A stretch of DNA of 22,287 nt from TA-21 sp036557405. Its GTDB lineage: Archaea > Thermoproteota > Nitrososphaeria > Nitrososphaerales > Nitrososphaeraceae. Shown here piece after piece: positions 1-7,636 of the stretch. The DNA lies in contig DATBHO010000068.1 in the NCBI GenBank assembly GCA_036557405.1, forward strand, positions 1-22,287, read 5' to 3'. Numbering within the stretch: the first letter of the stretch is position 1; each line of letters starts with the position of its first letter. A model generated the notes under the pieces. That model was not told the DNA's origin, did no database searches, and worked only from the letters and a program-made list of their open reading frames with translations. The translations under genes and the position numbers were made by a program.

Positions 1-66
1 ATTTAATATCATGATAGAAACTCGAAGACCGATATATGGAGTTTTAAATCTTAAATCATTAAATTA

Positions 67-222
67 ATGTGCCAGTTCCAAATTGCAGTCAGTTATGCAA
101 GGTCTTGTACCATTTGTGAATTTAAACAAACAGATTGTGCGGTTTTTGCAAAGTTTATTATAAAATCATTCGTCCATAGTGTTTTAAAAATTTTAAAAAT
201 AAAACGCATGTTAAGAGGTTAG
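67..222 (+). CDS. Possible 51-aa Cys-containing small protein
   Basis: An ATG-to-TAG frame of 51 residues with a C-x2-C and a further Cys (CTICEFKQTDC, about residues 14-24), followed by a basic helical tail. A TTTAAA element lies about 20 nt before the ATG, which would suit a leaderless transcript. The Cys spacing could bind a metal, but three cysteines and a low-complexity Ile/Lys/Leu tail are weak evidence. The family is not recognised. It may be chance, since the stretch before the first clear gene is AT-rich and otherwise featureless. Confidence 0.25.
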   Translation: MCQFQIAVSYARSCTICEFKQTDCAVFAKFIIKSFVHSVLKILKIKRMLRG

Positions 223-322
223 CAACCTTTTCTTTGCGTTTTTAGGGTAATCTTTGAAATAATCAGCTAACATCGAAAAATAAGTTTGAAAAGATAAATG
301 ATAAGGTTGGTCTATGTGATAT

Positions 323-805
323 ATGGAAGTCACGTCCTTAAAAATAGAACCTCCAACTGATGTGCAGTTTATCTTGGCTCAGAGCCATTTCATAAAGACA
401 GTTAAAGACGTTTCAGAATGTTTAGTAAACTGCGTCCCTGGAATCAAATTTGGATGCGGCTTTTGTGAGGCAAGTGGCCCATGTCTTGTTAGGCATGCAG
501 GCAATGATAAAATTCTCGAAAAGTTGGCAGGTGAACATGCTTACAATATCTCTGCTGGACATAGTTTAGTAATTCTGCTAAAGAATGCCTTTTCAATAAA
601 TGTTCTGCCAAGGTTAAAAGAAGTTCCCGAAATAGTTACTCTCTACTGTGCAACGACTAATCCAGTTGAAGTAATCTTTATTGATACGTCGCAGGGTAGA
701 GCAATACTCGGAGTTGTTGATGGATTTAAATCAAGAGGGATAGAAACGGCTGATGACATAGAAGATAGGAAAAAATTTCTAAGGAATATCGGCTACAATT
801 TTTAA
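323..805 (+). CDS. Adenosine-specific kinase (DUF355 family)
   Basis: A 160-residue cytoplasmic protein that matches the Adenosine_kin/DUF355 family almost end to end, at the usual family length. Family hallmarks visible are QSHFIKTVKD near residue 20, PGIKFGCGFCEASG near 40-52, the RHAGND stretch near 57-62, AGHSLVILLKNAFSINVL near 78-95, TNPVEVI near 112-118, QGRAILGVVDG near 124-134, and the end motif DRKKFLRNIGY. The family is known from archaeal structural genomics and binds adenosine nucleotides. The exact physiological reaction is poorly established. The gene stands alone on the plus strand. The ATG at 323 gives the full family N-terminus, so the start is secure. Confidence 0.9.
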   Translation: MEVTSLKIEPPTDVQFILAQSHFIKTVKDVSECLVNCVPGIKFGCGFCEASGPCLVRHAGNDKILEKLAGEHAYNISAGHSLVILLKNAFSINVLPRLKEVPEIVTLYCATTNPVEVIFIDTSQGRAILGVVDGFKSRGIETADDIEDRKKFLRNIGYNF

Positions 806-947
806 ATACATCCTTGATTTATAAATTCTCTCAGGAATTTAAAATTCTTGACAGCGAATGGCGCCGAGTGGAATGAGGCAAGTGAAAAATAAAATAACCT
901 ATCATTTCTCACTTTTTTTGTTAGCATTCAATTCTCCCAAATCTTTA

Positions 948-956
948 TTTTTATAA
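948..956 (+). promoter_or_regulatory. TATA box for the 980 gene
   Basis: TTTTTATAA centred about 27 nt before the ATG at 980. This favours that ATG, with little or no leader, over the in-frame GTG at 974. Confidence 0.55.
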
Positions 957-979
957 CGCGTCGAGTTAAGAATGTGCTA

Positions 980-1378
980 ATGCTTGCCACTTCAGAAAAC
1001 AAGAGTACCACAAATTTTCCATTTTTAATTACAATGTTTGGGTTATTTGGCATAATTGTTGTGTTAGCAATTCAAAATGTTAATGTTCAGGCAGCGCATC
1101 TGAGTTTAACCAATTCACTTGAACGTAAATTTCTTATTAACTTCAAAGGTGCCGACGGGTTCTATCATAATGCGAGCTTGGTTCATGTGCTGTATGAAAG
1201 TCCAAAAAAAATTATCTTAGGTGGATATTTGATAGAAGCCGGCGACTTTAACTCGGATCTTTGGGAGGCAAGGGATTTGATTAAAAATCAATATGGATTT
1301 AAAATGTATCAAGTCATAACCACCGGAAATGGAACTGAAGCAAGTCCCACAAAAGTGTATGTAGTAATGACAAAATAA
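980..1378 (+). CDS. Anchored or secreted hypothetical protein
   Basis: About 132 residues. A hydrophobic segment at roughly residues 15-37 (FPFLITMFGLFGIIVVLAI) is followed by an AQA-like stretch, so it is a signal peptide or N-terminal membrane anchor. The remaining ~95 residues form a compact mixed alpha/beta domain with two NxS/T sequons (HNAS, GNGT) and no cysteines. I do not recognise the domain. The ATG at 980 is preferred to the GTG at 974 because the TATA box then gives a near-leaderless mRNA. It faces the membrane protein at 1520-1975 tail to tail. The N-terminus predicts an outward-facing location. Confidence 0.7.
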   Translation: MLATSENKSTTNFPFLITMFGLFGIIVVLAIQNVNVQAAHLSLTNSLERKFLINFKGADGFYHNASLVHVLYESPKKIILGGYLIEAGDFNSDLWEARDLIKNQYGFKMYQVITTGNGTEASPTKVYVVMTK

Positions 1379-1519
1379 ATCTGAAGGGAAAAAATACAAT
1401 ATCTATTTCATTTATTTCATTGAATGCAAAAAGACGAATAAATGACAGAACTATTCTCGCACAAACCGGCGAAATAACCAATATTCTTGTCTTGATATGG
1501 ATCTGGATATGGAATTAAC

Positions 1520-1975
1520 TTATCTCAGAGATTCCAGTGTCTTCTTTTTCCATATAATTATTGAATAAAGTCCGTAGCTCGCAGCAATGATGATTGATAC
1601 TTGTAAAATTCTGCTGAGTATATTTAATACTCCAAAATCTTCGTGTGGATCGTTCATTGATGGAGCTATAGTTTTATACATAATATACAGTAATACTACA
1701 ACTAATGATCCAGTTACTGCTATAAGGTAAGGGCTAGCATCATTCTTCCTATTCCTATATACCCAGAGACCGATTGGAACATGTGCAATGCCACATACTG
1801 TGAAAAACACAATTTCTATCTGTGAAGTCATTAATTCAGATCCAGTTTCTGTCTTAAACTCTTTAATTTCCTGATATACGATCGCGAAGCAAACACCGCT
1901 TGTATAAAATATTAAAACAGTCACGACGTAGATAATCGTAGGTCTGTTGTCACCTACATGCGTCATTCGTTTCAT
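1520..1975 (-). CDS. Four-helix integral membrane protein of unknown function
   Basis: About 151 residues with four likely transmembrane helices: IIYVVTVLIFYTSGVCFAIV, a second near IEIVFFTVCGIAHVPIGLWV, a third at YLIAVTGSLVVVLLYIMY, and a fourth near ILQVSIIIAASYGLYSIII. It ends with a basic WKKK tail, and short charged loops join the helices. No catalytic motif is visible. A GTG at 1981 is in frame, but the TATA box 25 nt before the ATG at 1975 favours the latter. A 9-bp inverted repeat flanks that TATA box. A diverged copy of the last 70 codons lies at 8116-8376. The function is unknown; a small sensor or transport accessory would be a guess. Confidence 0.75.
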   Translation of the reverse strand: MKRMTHVGDNRPTIIYVVTVLIFYTSGVCFAIVYQEIKEFKTETGSELMTSQIEIVFFTVCGIAHVPIGLWVYRNRKNDASPYLIAVTGSLVVVLLYIMYKTIAPSMNDPHEDFGVLNILSRILQVSIIIAASYGLYSIIIWKKKTLESLR

Positions 1976-1979
1976 ATCC

Positions 1980-2017
1980 ACTTACCGATAGGATAGTATA
2001 AAACTAGCTCGGTAAGT
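1980..2017 (-). promoter_or_regulatory. Promoter with operator-like inverted repeat
   Basis: ACTTACCGA at 1980-1988 is perfectly repeated in inverted form as TCGGTAAGT at 2009-2017. The 20-nt spacer holds the minus-strand TATA box (TTTTATA, 1997-2003) of the membrane protein gene. A further half-site-like CTTACCGG occurs near 2077. The layout suits a repressor that blocks TBP/TFB binding. That role is inference. Confidence 0.5.
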
Positions 2018-2245
2018 CTATTTTGGTGAGAATCGTGACTATGATTACAAAGATGTTAGTCCTGATTAACAGGAAATCTTACCGGTTATCCTTACATCAG
2101 ACCATAAAGCAATCTTTTCGCATTTGGGGATGACGCCGAAGTCCTCGAGTTAGGCATCTGTAGTTTTTAGTCGGAAGCGAACGATTTATTGTCCAAGCAA
2201 TCTTAACCTGAATTAGCAGCAATATCTATTCAGATAATGACACCT

Positions 2246-2578
2246 TCAGTTAAGATTATGATCACTCTTTATGGTATCTAAAATATATAGGCCCAGCTCT
2301 GTCAACTTTACCTTGCTATTTAGGAAGTTGTAATAATAGTCTCCGCTTAGCGGAATTCCAAGTGCAGTTTCTTCGTTGCTCACGCGCTTTGCTGCTTTGT
2401 CATAAGCAATCACTCCATTTGCCATTGAGAAGTTAATGTCGTTCATAGTTAATCCATATTCGAGAAGCTCTAGTATTGATAGGCTTGTTAAGTCAAGAAC
2501 GGTTACAATTCTGACTATTATTGACCTGCTAATGAGGTCACTCAGGATAGCCCTATCTATTGGTATCTTATTACTCAT
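2246..2578 (-). CDS. Small winged-helix-like protein, possible transcription regulator
   Basis: About 110 residues, soluble. The layout resembles small archaeal winged-helix regulators: an N-terminal helix (ILSDLISRSIIVRIVTVL), a helical middle with SLSILELLEYGLTMNDINFSMANGVI that reads like helix-turn-helix, a stretch GDYYYNFLNSKVKLTELG typical of a wing followed by a final helix, and TELGLYILDTI, the common 'T..G..ll..i' ending of such domains. No ligand-binding residues are evident. A TATA element (minus strand, 2603-2608) lies 27 nt before the ATG, so the mRNA is likely leaderless. The gene is divergent from the copper oxidase and shares about 180 nt with it, so it may control that gene. 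This is inference. Confidence 0.65.
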   Translation of the reverse strand: MSNKIPIDRAILSDLISRSIIVRIVTVLDLTSLSILELLEYGLTMNDINFSMANGVIAYDKAAKRVSNEETALGIPLSGDYYYNFLNSKVKLTELGLYILDTIKSDHNLN

Positions 2579-2602
2579 GGTAAAGTAATATTAATACGAG
2601 CT

Positions 2603-2608
2603 ATATCT
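2603..2608 (-). promoter_or_regulatory. TATA box for the 2246-2578 gene
   Basis: GATATA on the minus strand, about 27 nt before the ATG at 2578. This spacing gives a leaderless transcript. Confidence 0.45.
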
Positions 2609-2711
2609 TATCAATTTTATTGTAATCAAAATACCTGAAATTTATGAGACCCGAATGACTATGTTCCCCTAGGTTATAGATTTTATTCAATGGCACTAGA
2701 ATCTTACATAA

Positions 2712-2718
2712 TTTATAA
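2712..2718 (+). promoter_or_regulatory. TATA box for the copper oxidase
   Basis: TTTATAA predicts a start of transcription near 2741, downstream of the in-frame ATG at 2690. Translation would then begin at the ATG at 2759. GGAG at 2742-2745 lies 13 nt before that ATG, a weak ribosome-binding candidate. Confidence 0.5.
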
Positions 2719-2758
2719 CACATTTGTGAGAATCTATGTGAGGAGAGAACCACCATCC

Positions 2759-4156
2759 ATGTTATCATCCACAATCATTTTATTTATGATGCTAGCCGGA
2801 ATCGTTTTAGTCGTGGCAGCTAATGGTCCTGATAAAGCTAATGCTATGGGTGCTAAAGTACAAACTCTTGAACCACACGCAAAGACCCATGAATACACTC
2901 TAGTGGCAGAGGAGACGACGTTAGAAATAGCTCCAAATCTTCGCGTCGATGCTTGGACATACAATGGCACCATTCCCGGGCCGACTCTAACCGCTACGGA
3001 AGGTGATAGAGTGATAGTCCATTTTATCAATAAGACGCCACTACCGCATACGGTACATTTTCATGGAGACCATCCCAGCACACAAGATGGTGTGTTTGAG
3101 CAGGTGATGCCTAATGCAACATACACTTATGATATTATTGCCACCCCAGCTGGCGCTCTGATGTATCATTGTCATGTATCGCCAGTAATGCAGCATGTAA
3201 GAATGGGTCTATACGGTGCATTCATTGTATATCCAAAAAATCCTTTGCCTGCTGCAAGGGAGTATGTCCTTGTCAGTGGAGAGTACGATACTCAAAATCA
3301 ACTAAATCCAATACCAGAATATTACATGTTCAATGGTTATGCTGAAGGTTATATGAAAAATCCCCTTCCTGCAAGAACGAATGAGACTATACGAATTTAC
3401 CTATTAAACATGGGCCTTTCTCCTTCTTACGGCATGCATATTCACGGAACTTTGTTTAGAGCATTTCCTTCAGGCATCTGGCAGAATCCACCATTGAAGA
3501 TACAGTCATGGGAATTAGCATCAGGAAATGCCGCTATACTGGAGGCCAAATGGCCTTGGCCAGGTAAATTCCTATTCCATTTCCATGGAATTCCAGAAGA
3601 AAGGGGAGCAATGGGATACTTCAATGTGACAAACTCTCCCGCAAATGCGATAGATGGGAAGGATGTAGCTAATACAAAAACAATAAACATGGTGGACTGG
3701 CAGGCTAATTTGACAAGAGCCTTACAGAAGGAAAATCCGAATGCAACTTTAACTACTTTGGCAATCCGGGCTAGTAGTAACGATCATGAGCATGAAATGA
3801 TAGGCGAAACGGGCCATGAGCCCTCTTCTAATGTGTCCAAGCCTAATAACACAGGGACAAGTGAGGTCCTCATAACGAAGGGAGCTGCTACACTTGGCAA
3901 TCAATCATACTCACCAAATCCCATTAACATCAAAGTTGGAAATACAGTTAAATGGAATAACATAGATAGTACTATGCATACTGTAACGTCAGGTGTTCCT
4001 AACACTGTCAGCGCAGGAGAATTATTTGATTCAGGCTTGACCGCACTTATAATGCCATCTAAGACATATTCGCATAAATTTATGAACCCGGGAGAATTTA
4101 CATACTTTTGCAGGGTGCATCCAACCATGGTAGGAAAGATAACTGTCCTTCCATAG
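2759..4156 (+). CDS. Two-domain multicopper oxidase with C-terminal plastocyanin-like domain
   Basis: A 465-residue exported copper oxidase. Residues 1-25 are a hydrophobic signal. Cupredoxin domain 1 (about 40-160) has a type 1 copper set: H97, C138 (YHCH), H146, M149. HxH pairs for the type 2/3 cluster are H100-x-H102 and H137-x-H139 in domain 1, and H227-x-H229 and H274-x-H276 in domain 2 (about 165-295). Domain 2 lacks a Cys, so type 1 copper sits only in domain 1, as in type C two-domain oxidases. A His-rich linker (NDHEHEM) leads to a plastocyanin-like domain (about 369-465) with H407, C451, H454, M457. NirK normally has Asp two residues before its first type 2 His; here that residue is His, arguing for an oxidase rather than nitrite reductase. 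The extra blue-copper domain may pass electrons to or from it. It acts outside the membrane. Confidence 0.88.
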   Translation: MLSSTIILFMMLAGIVLVVAANGPDKANAMGAKVQTLEPHAKTHEYTLVAEETTLEIAPNLRVDAWTYNGTIPGPTLTATEGDRVIVHFINKTPLPHTVHFHGDHPSTQDGVFEQVMPNATYTYDIIATPAGALMYHCHVSPVMQHVRMGLYGAFIVYPKNPLPAAREYVLVSGEYDTQNQLNPIPEYYMFNGYAEGYMKNPLPARTNETIRIYLLNMGLSPSYGMHIHGTLFRAFPSGIWQNPPLKIQSWELASGNAAILEAKWPWPGKFLFHFHGIPEERGAMGYFNVTNSPANAIDGKDVANTKTINMVDWQANLTRALQKENPNATLTTLAIRASSNDHEHEMIGETGHEPSSNVSKPNNTGTSEVLITKGAATLGNQSYSPNPINIKVGNTVKWNNIDSTMHTVTSGVPNTVSAGELFDSGLTALIMPSKTYSHKFMNPGEFTYFCRVHPTMVGKITVLP

Positions 4157-4250
4157 TTGGAATTCTCAGAGGAAAACAAAGATTGAGTTGACGACGGGTA
4201 TCATAATTGTGACATCACTCCGAATCTGAATCTGCCACGACGCATTCGAA

Positions 4251-5135
4251 CTATTGGTAATAGATTTGGATTTTTATATTATCTGGGTCTAAAATAAAAA
4301 ATGATTCCTTGTTAATCTTGTTACTATCATCCCGTAAGACCTGTATTTTCATGCGATGCATTTGATGTAAAAATTCTTCAAAATTATCATTAGAATTTAG
4401 ATTTAAGGAAAAATGATCAAGACCCGGCTGCCCGCGATCGGCCTTAGATATGTCGTTACCTAACCAAGTATTGATTGCAATGTGATGATGGTAAGAATCG
4501 GCAGCAAAGAAATTTGCACCAGGATATGAACAAGTATGATGGAGACCAAGAATTTTTGAATAAAAATTACTTGACTTAATTAGGTCAGAAACGTGTAAAT
4601 GAACATGACCTATGACCGCATTAGCAGGCATACGCCACACTTTCTGATCTTCATCTTCTTTAAGTAACTGATTGAGATTCAGATGATCCGTCTTCATCTC
4701 TACCTGAAATTGGCCAATTCTCTTCCACTCCGATTGATTTCTATCTCTGTAAATCTCAACACCATTAGATTCTGGATCTCTTAAGTAGAGAGATTCTGAA
4801 ACTAAATGATCTGCTGCTCCTTCGAAATATAGTTCATTGGAATGTTCAGATAGATGTTTGAATATGTTTGCTAAATGTATTCTTGACGGTAACAGGATAG
4901 CAAAATGATATAATCCTGCTTGTCGAATTATTGATCGTTCTCCCTCAATCCCTCTATGCTTTGTATCCACTCTACTCAGGTGTAAAAGATGATCGTTATT
5001 GCTACTGCCAATTGGTGATAGAAATGCGTTATCATCCGAAGGTTTTCCTATTAATTGGAATCCAAGTAAATCACGATAAAATTGCAGCGATTTTTCTACA
5101 CTGTAAACATTGAGTCTCACATTCGCGACAGACAT
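4251..5135 (-). CDS. CatE-like extradiol dioxygenase / glyoxalase-fold (VOC) protein
   Basis: About 294 residues made of two tandem VOC modules, the layout of CatE-type catechol 2,3-dioxygenases, at roughly the usual length. Module 1 (about 5-135) opens with ANVRLNVYSVEKSLQFYRDLLGF and ends with DPESNGVEIYRDR. Module 2 (about 175-294) opens with GHVHLHVSDLIKSSNFYSKILGL. Expected metal ligands in module 2 are His177 (GHV) and His218 (HHHIAIN). The third, normally Glu in an 'IEIY' motif, appears to be Gln290 (IQIYY). The activity may therefore be altered or lost. An in-frame TTG exists at 5171, but the TATA element at 5181-5186 (minus) places transcription start near 5158, favouring the ATG at 5135. 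Likely cytoplasmic. Confidence 0.82.
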   Translation of the reverse strand: MSVANVRLNVYSVEKSLQFYRDLLGFQLIGKPSDDNAFLSPIGSSNNDHLLHLSRVDTKHRGIEGERSIIRQAGLYHFAILLPSRIHLANIFKHLSEHSNELYFEGAADHLVSESLYLRDPESNGVEIYRDRNQSEWKRIGQFQVEMKTDHLNLNQLLKEDEDQKVWRMPANAVIGHVHLHVSDLIKSSNFYSKILGLHHTCSYPGANFFAADSYHHHIAINTWLGNDISKADRGQPGLDHFSLNLNSNDNFEEFLHQMHRMKIQVLRDDSNKINKESFFILDPDNIKIQIYYQ

Positions 5136-5281
5136 CGTAGGACTAATCTCAAATGATTCGGAGAATTCCAACTCTGATACTATAATACAGATATTCTTCT
5201 GGTTAACATTTACATCAAACCAATCTGTTTCATTATTCCAACCATATCGTAGAATATGAGCAGAATTGGACCAAGATAAAA

Positions 5282-5653
5282 TTACTTTGGGGTGGCGTTA
5301 GTATTTGTGGAAGTACTATTGTTTTCTATTGTAGCGTTAACACCAGCACCGGTAACATTCGTATTATTACCTCCGCCTGTGGTGTTAGTATTAGAATGGG
5401 AGATTTCATTATATAATGCCTTAAGGTCAGCCTGTGGCATGCCGATATGATGACATTTTTCGGTGCCATTATTTGTTTTTATGCACTCCCAGCCAGTAAG
5501 TTTACCATTATCGCCAATCGAAACACAATACGGACCTTCGTTTGCGCAAATCCGGTCTACTACAACAGCAACAGATTTGGGTGAGCCGTTTATTACTGCA
5601 ATAAGTAAAGCGCATATAGCAACAAAAATCACAAATTTATTTTTCATTTTCAT
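5282..5653 (-). CDS. Secreted Cys-containing protein with Asn/Thr-rich tail
   Basis: About 123 residues. A basic start (MKMKNK) and hydrophobic core (FVIFVAICALLIAVI) form a signal peptide. A small middle domain (about 30-82) carries four cysteines (ICANEGPYC, GWEC, KCHH), which could form two disulphides. The last ~40 residues are Asn/Thr/Gly-rich with several NxS/T sequons (NTT, NVT, NAT, NNST), typical of glycosylated archaeal surface proteins. The family is unknown. The gene lies upstream of the dioxygenase on the same strand, but 110 nt with a separate TATA element lie between them, so co-transcription is not required. A TTTAATAG element on the minus strand about 25 nt before the ATG suits a leaderless mRNA. 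Confidence 0.72.
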   Translation of the reverse strand: MKMKNKFVIFVAICALLIAVINGSPKSVAVVVDRICANEGPYCVSIGDNGKLTGWECIKTNNGTEKCHHIGMPQADLKALYNEISHSNTNTTGGGNNTNVTGAGVNATIENNSTSTNTNATPK

Positions 5654-6025
5654 CAGCTACTCTTATCAATCTATTAAAGTTTTTTCCTAGCTTTCATTTA
5701 AACTATTTACGAATCAAAAAATATTTTTTTTGATGGAATGCCACCTTGTACTTCAATCACATGATACGTTTGTTCCAAATCTGGCTAGGTTATGGCGAGC
5801 TCATGTATGAAGGACTGAATGATGGTCACATAATGGCAAATCAAGTCCTACCTGAATTCACTAGTCCAAACTCTACAGTGACGACGGGAATCAGCTGAGT
5901 TGCGATGTAAAGAGTGTCACAAGAGGTATTGTTCAGAAACTTGGCTCAGTTAATAGTTTGTACAGCCAACTATAGTTATCTAGTTGAGGTTATGCTACAA
6001 TAAAGAAAGGGAGTTGGCAAGAACA
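5654..6025. other. Intergenic region between divergent genes
   Basis: It holds the minus-strand promoter near 5671-5680 and a T8 run at 5724-5731. An unrecognised 45-codon frame (5762-5899, plus) shows no support as a gene. TATA-like elements sit at 5970-5979 and about 5996-6005 before the SET gene. I see no RNA gene or repeat. Confidence 0.4.
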
Positions 6026-7312
6026 ATGATTCGTCCCCCAAGCACTGGCAGCGGATCAATGAAGAGTCTGAAACTAAGATTTCCAAAGAGCACTGCCTAC
6101 AATAGAGGAAGCATTTGCATCGTTCAGATGCTAAAGCAGGTCTGCAAACAATGCGAGAAACAAATACCTGCATTTGTATTGGAACCTGTCCGCGAGACAA
6201 CGGAAGAGCTGGATATTCTCTTTCGACAGAGGCAAAAAGGATTGGTCATGACCCAGAGAAAGAACCTGATTGTGATTCATGCAAACAGGATATGGAATTT
6301 TGGAAACAGGTATATACTAGAAAGCTATCCCAAGCGCTCCAGTATCGGTGTTGCCGTCACAGGTTCTGGCAGATTGCACGATTTGTTCATTGATGTTTGC
6401 AAAAGCGGGAATGTCATTATGAGTTACAAAGGCCAGGTAAAGAAAGCTCACAATGGGAAAGAGAGTGTGGTCGAAATTCAACTTTCAATAATTCCATCAA
6501 ATGAAATCTACAGCGTTTACACATACTATTACATCATTAGTAAGGATCATTTGAAAAAGGCAGAATTGAACTCCTTGAAAAAAATGGAACTCAAGATTAG
6601 GCGACTCTCGTTTTCTCCAGAACCATGTATTATGACGGACGACGGCAGGGTCTGTAATATTACGGCAAAGGAATTCAAAAACATGTTTGGAGTCAAATTG
6701 CTAAAGGCACCTGTGATAGTAGACAATCGCCATACACGGGATCTGAAATACATCAATAATTCGTATCGCAGGTTGCGTCCATATATCGACGGCCACTCTT
6801 CCTACGACGAAGGACTCAAAAGTGGCGACCTCCACTACGTCTCAAAAAAGTTACTGCTAGGCAGGATCCTGGTTCAATTTCAGGCAGGCAAAATTCATCT
6901 GCCCAGGGTTGTAGTTGTCAGGGTAAACGAGCTGGTGGGAAACGGGTTGGTAGCCGGACAATACATCGCACCTGGAACGATAATAGGAGAATATAGTGGA
7001 TTGATTGTGAAGGTGGTCCCAATAGCGACTAATGAGAGCATGGATAACACATATTTTGCGCCCTATACCACCGACGAAGTTCCAGGTAGCGAGATGTTTG
7101 TCATAGATGCAAAGAAGGCTGGGAATCCTACCAGGTTCATTAACCATTCAGATGATAATTCAAACGCTGTATGGGTTCCTGTCTTTGATGGAGAAAAATT
7201 TCGATTAATAGTTGTCGCTACAAGAGCCATCCCAGAGGGCAAACAGATTCTTTTAAAGTATCGTCTGAGTTACTGGTTAAATCCCCTCATCTCAAACCCG
7301 GTCCCTCTCTAG
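6026..7312 (+). CDS. SET-domain protein with PAS-like N-terminal regions (putative protein lysine methyltransferase)
   Basis: About 428 residues, soluble. The C-terminal third (about 294-418) is a SET domain: GNGLVAGQYIAPGTIIGEYSG is the N-terminal SET strand pair, RFINHSDDNSNA contains the NHS pseudoknot motif that binds S-adenosylmethionine and substrate, and ILLKYRLSYW replaces the usual 'ELTxDYG' end, keeping the Tyr. SET enzymes methylate protein lysines, so that role is expected. The rest is less clear. Residues about 125-185 read like a PAS end (VVEIQLSIIPSNEIYSVYT followed by ISKDHLKKAE), and about 192-223 like the start of another PAS (LSFSPEPCIMTDDGRVCNI). That would make it a sensor-coupled methyltransferase; this is inference. 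A TTG at 5984 is in frame, but promoter-like elements favour the ATG at 6026. It is monocistronic. Confidence 0.75.
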   Translation: MIRPPSTGSGSMKSLKLRFPKSTAYNRGSICIVQMLKQVCKQCEKQIPAFVLEPVRETTEELDILFRQRQKGLVMTQRKNLIVIHANRIWNFGNRYILESYPKRSSIGVAVTGSGRLHDLFIDVCKSGNVIMSYKGQVKKAHNGKESVVEIQLSIIPSNEIYSVYTYYYIISKDHLKKAELNSLKKMELKIRRLSFSPEPCIMTDDGRVCNITAKEFKNMFGVKLLKAPVIVDNRHTRDLKYINNSYRRLRPYIDGHSSYDEGLKSGDLHYVSKKLLLGRILVQFQAGKIHLPRVVVVRVNELVGNGLVAGQYIAPGTIIGEYSGLIVKVVPIATNESMDNTYFAPYTTDEVPGSEMFVIDAKKAGNPTRFINHSDDNSNAVWVPVFDGEKFRLIVVATRAIPEGKQILLKYRLSYWLNPLISNPVPL

Positions 7313-7423
7313 CATATCCATATTTCATATGGTATGAAATGAACTATACCAGACTGTTCTCATTAGCTTCCCTACAATACACCTTCTTGATTCCAAAATT
7401 CGAAAAATATTGATTAGAACTTG

Positions 7424-7636
7424 ATGCGAGACTTACAAATTTGCGTGGATGATTATCCGTTTAGTTATTTAATCGAGTACTTTACTATGAAAGAAAACTA
7501 TTGGTTTAATGTAGGCGTATTATGGTATACAGCAGAAGAAATCATGTTAACTGCTATATTAGTAACGGAAATTCATCTTATTTTCATAATCCTTCGTTTG
7601 CTATTTCGGTTCATTCATTCTAATATTAGTAATTAA
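7424..7636 (+). CDS. Possible small single-helix membrane protein
   Basis: About 70 residues with a soluble N-terminal half and one hydrophobic helix near the end (IMLTAILVTEIHLIFIILRLLFRF). It overlaps the last 36 nt of the opposite-strand gene at 7601-8092 tail to tail. An AAAATATTG element precedes the ATG at 7424 by about 20 nt. No family is recognised, and an AT-rich frame of this length could be chance. Confidence 0.3.
   Translation: MRDLQICVDDYPFSYLIEYFTMKENYWFNVGVLWYTAEEIMLTAILVTEIHLIFIILRLLFRFIHSNISN

Noticed and set aside
2690..2758. N-terminal extension of the copper oxidase from the ATG at 2690
   Set aside because: It would put 23 polar residues ahead of the signal peptide, and the TATA box at 2712-2718 lies downstream of that ATG.
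4186..5892. GACGACGGG shared near 4190 and 5880
   Set aside because: The match is only about nine bases with diverged flanks, so it is not evidence of a repeat element.
5762..5899. 45-codon frame MIRLFQIWLGYGELMYEGLN...
   Set aside because: It looks somewhat protein-like, but there is no domain, no clear promoter and no upstream extension. It could be a remnant but cannot be supported.
6115..6393. Cys-rich 92-codon frame on the plus strand
   Set aside because: It lies inside the SET-protein gene in another frame. The longer frame carries the recognisable domain, so this is an overlap by chance.
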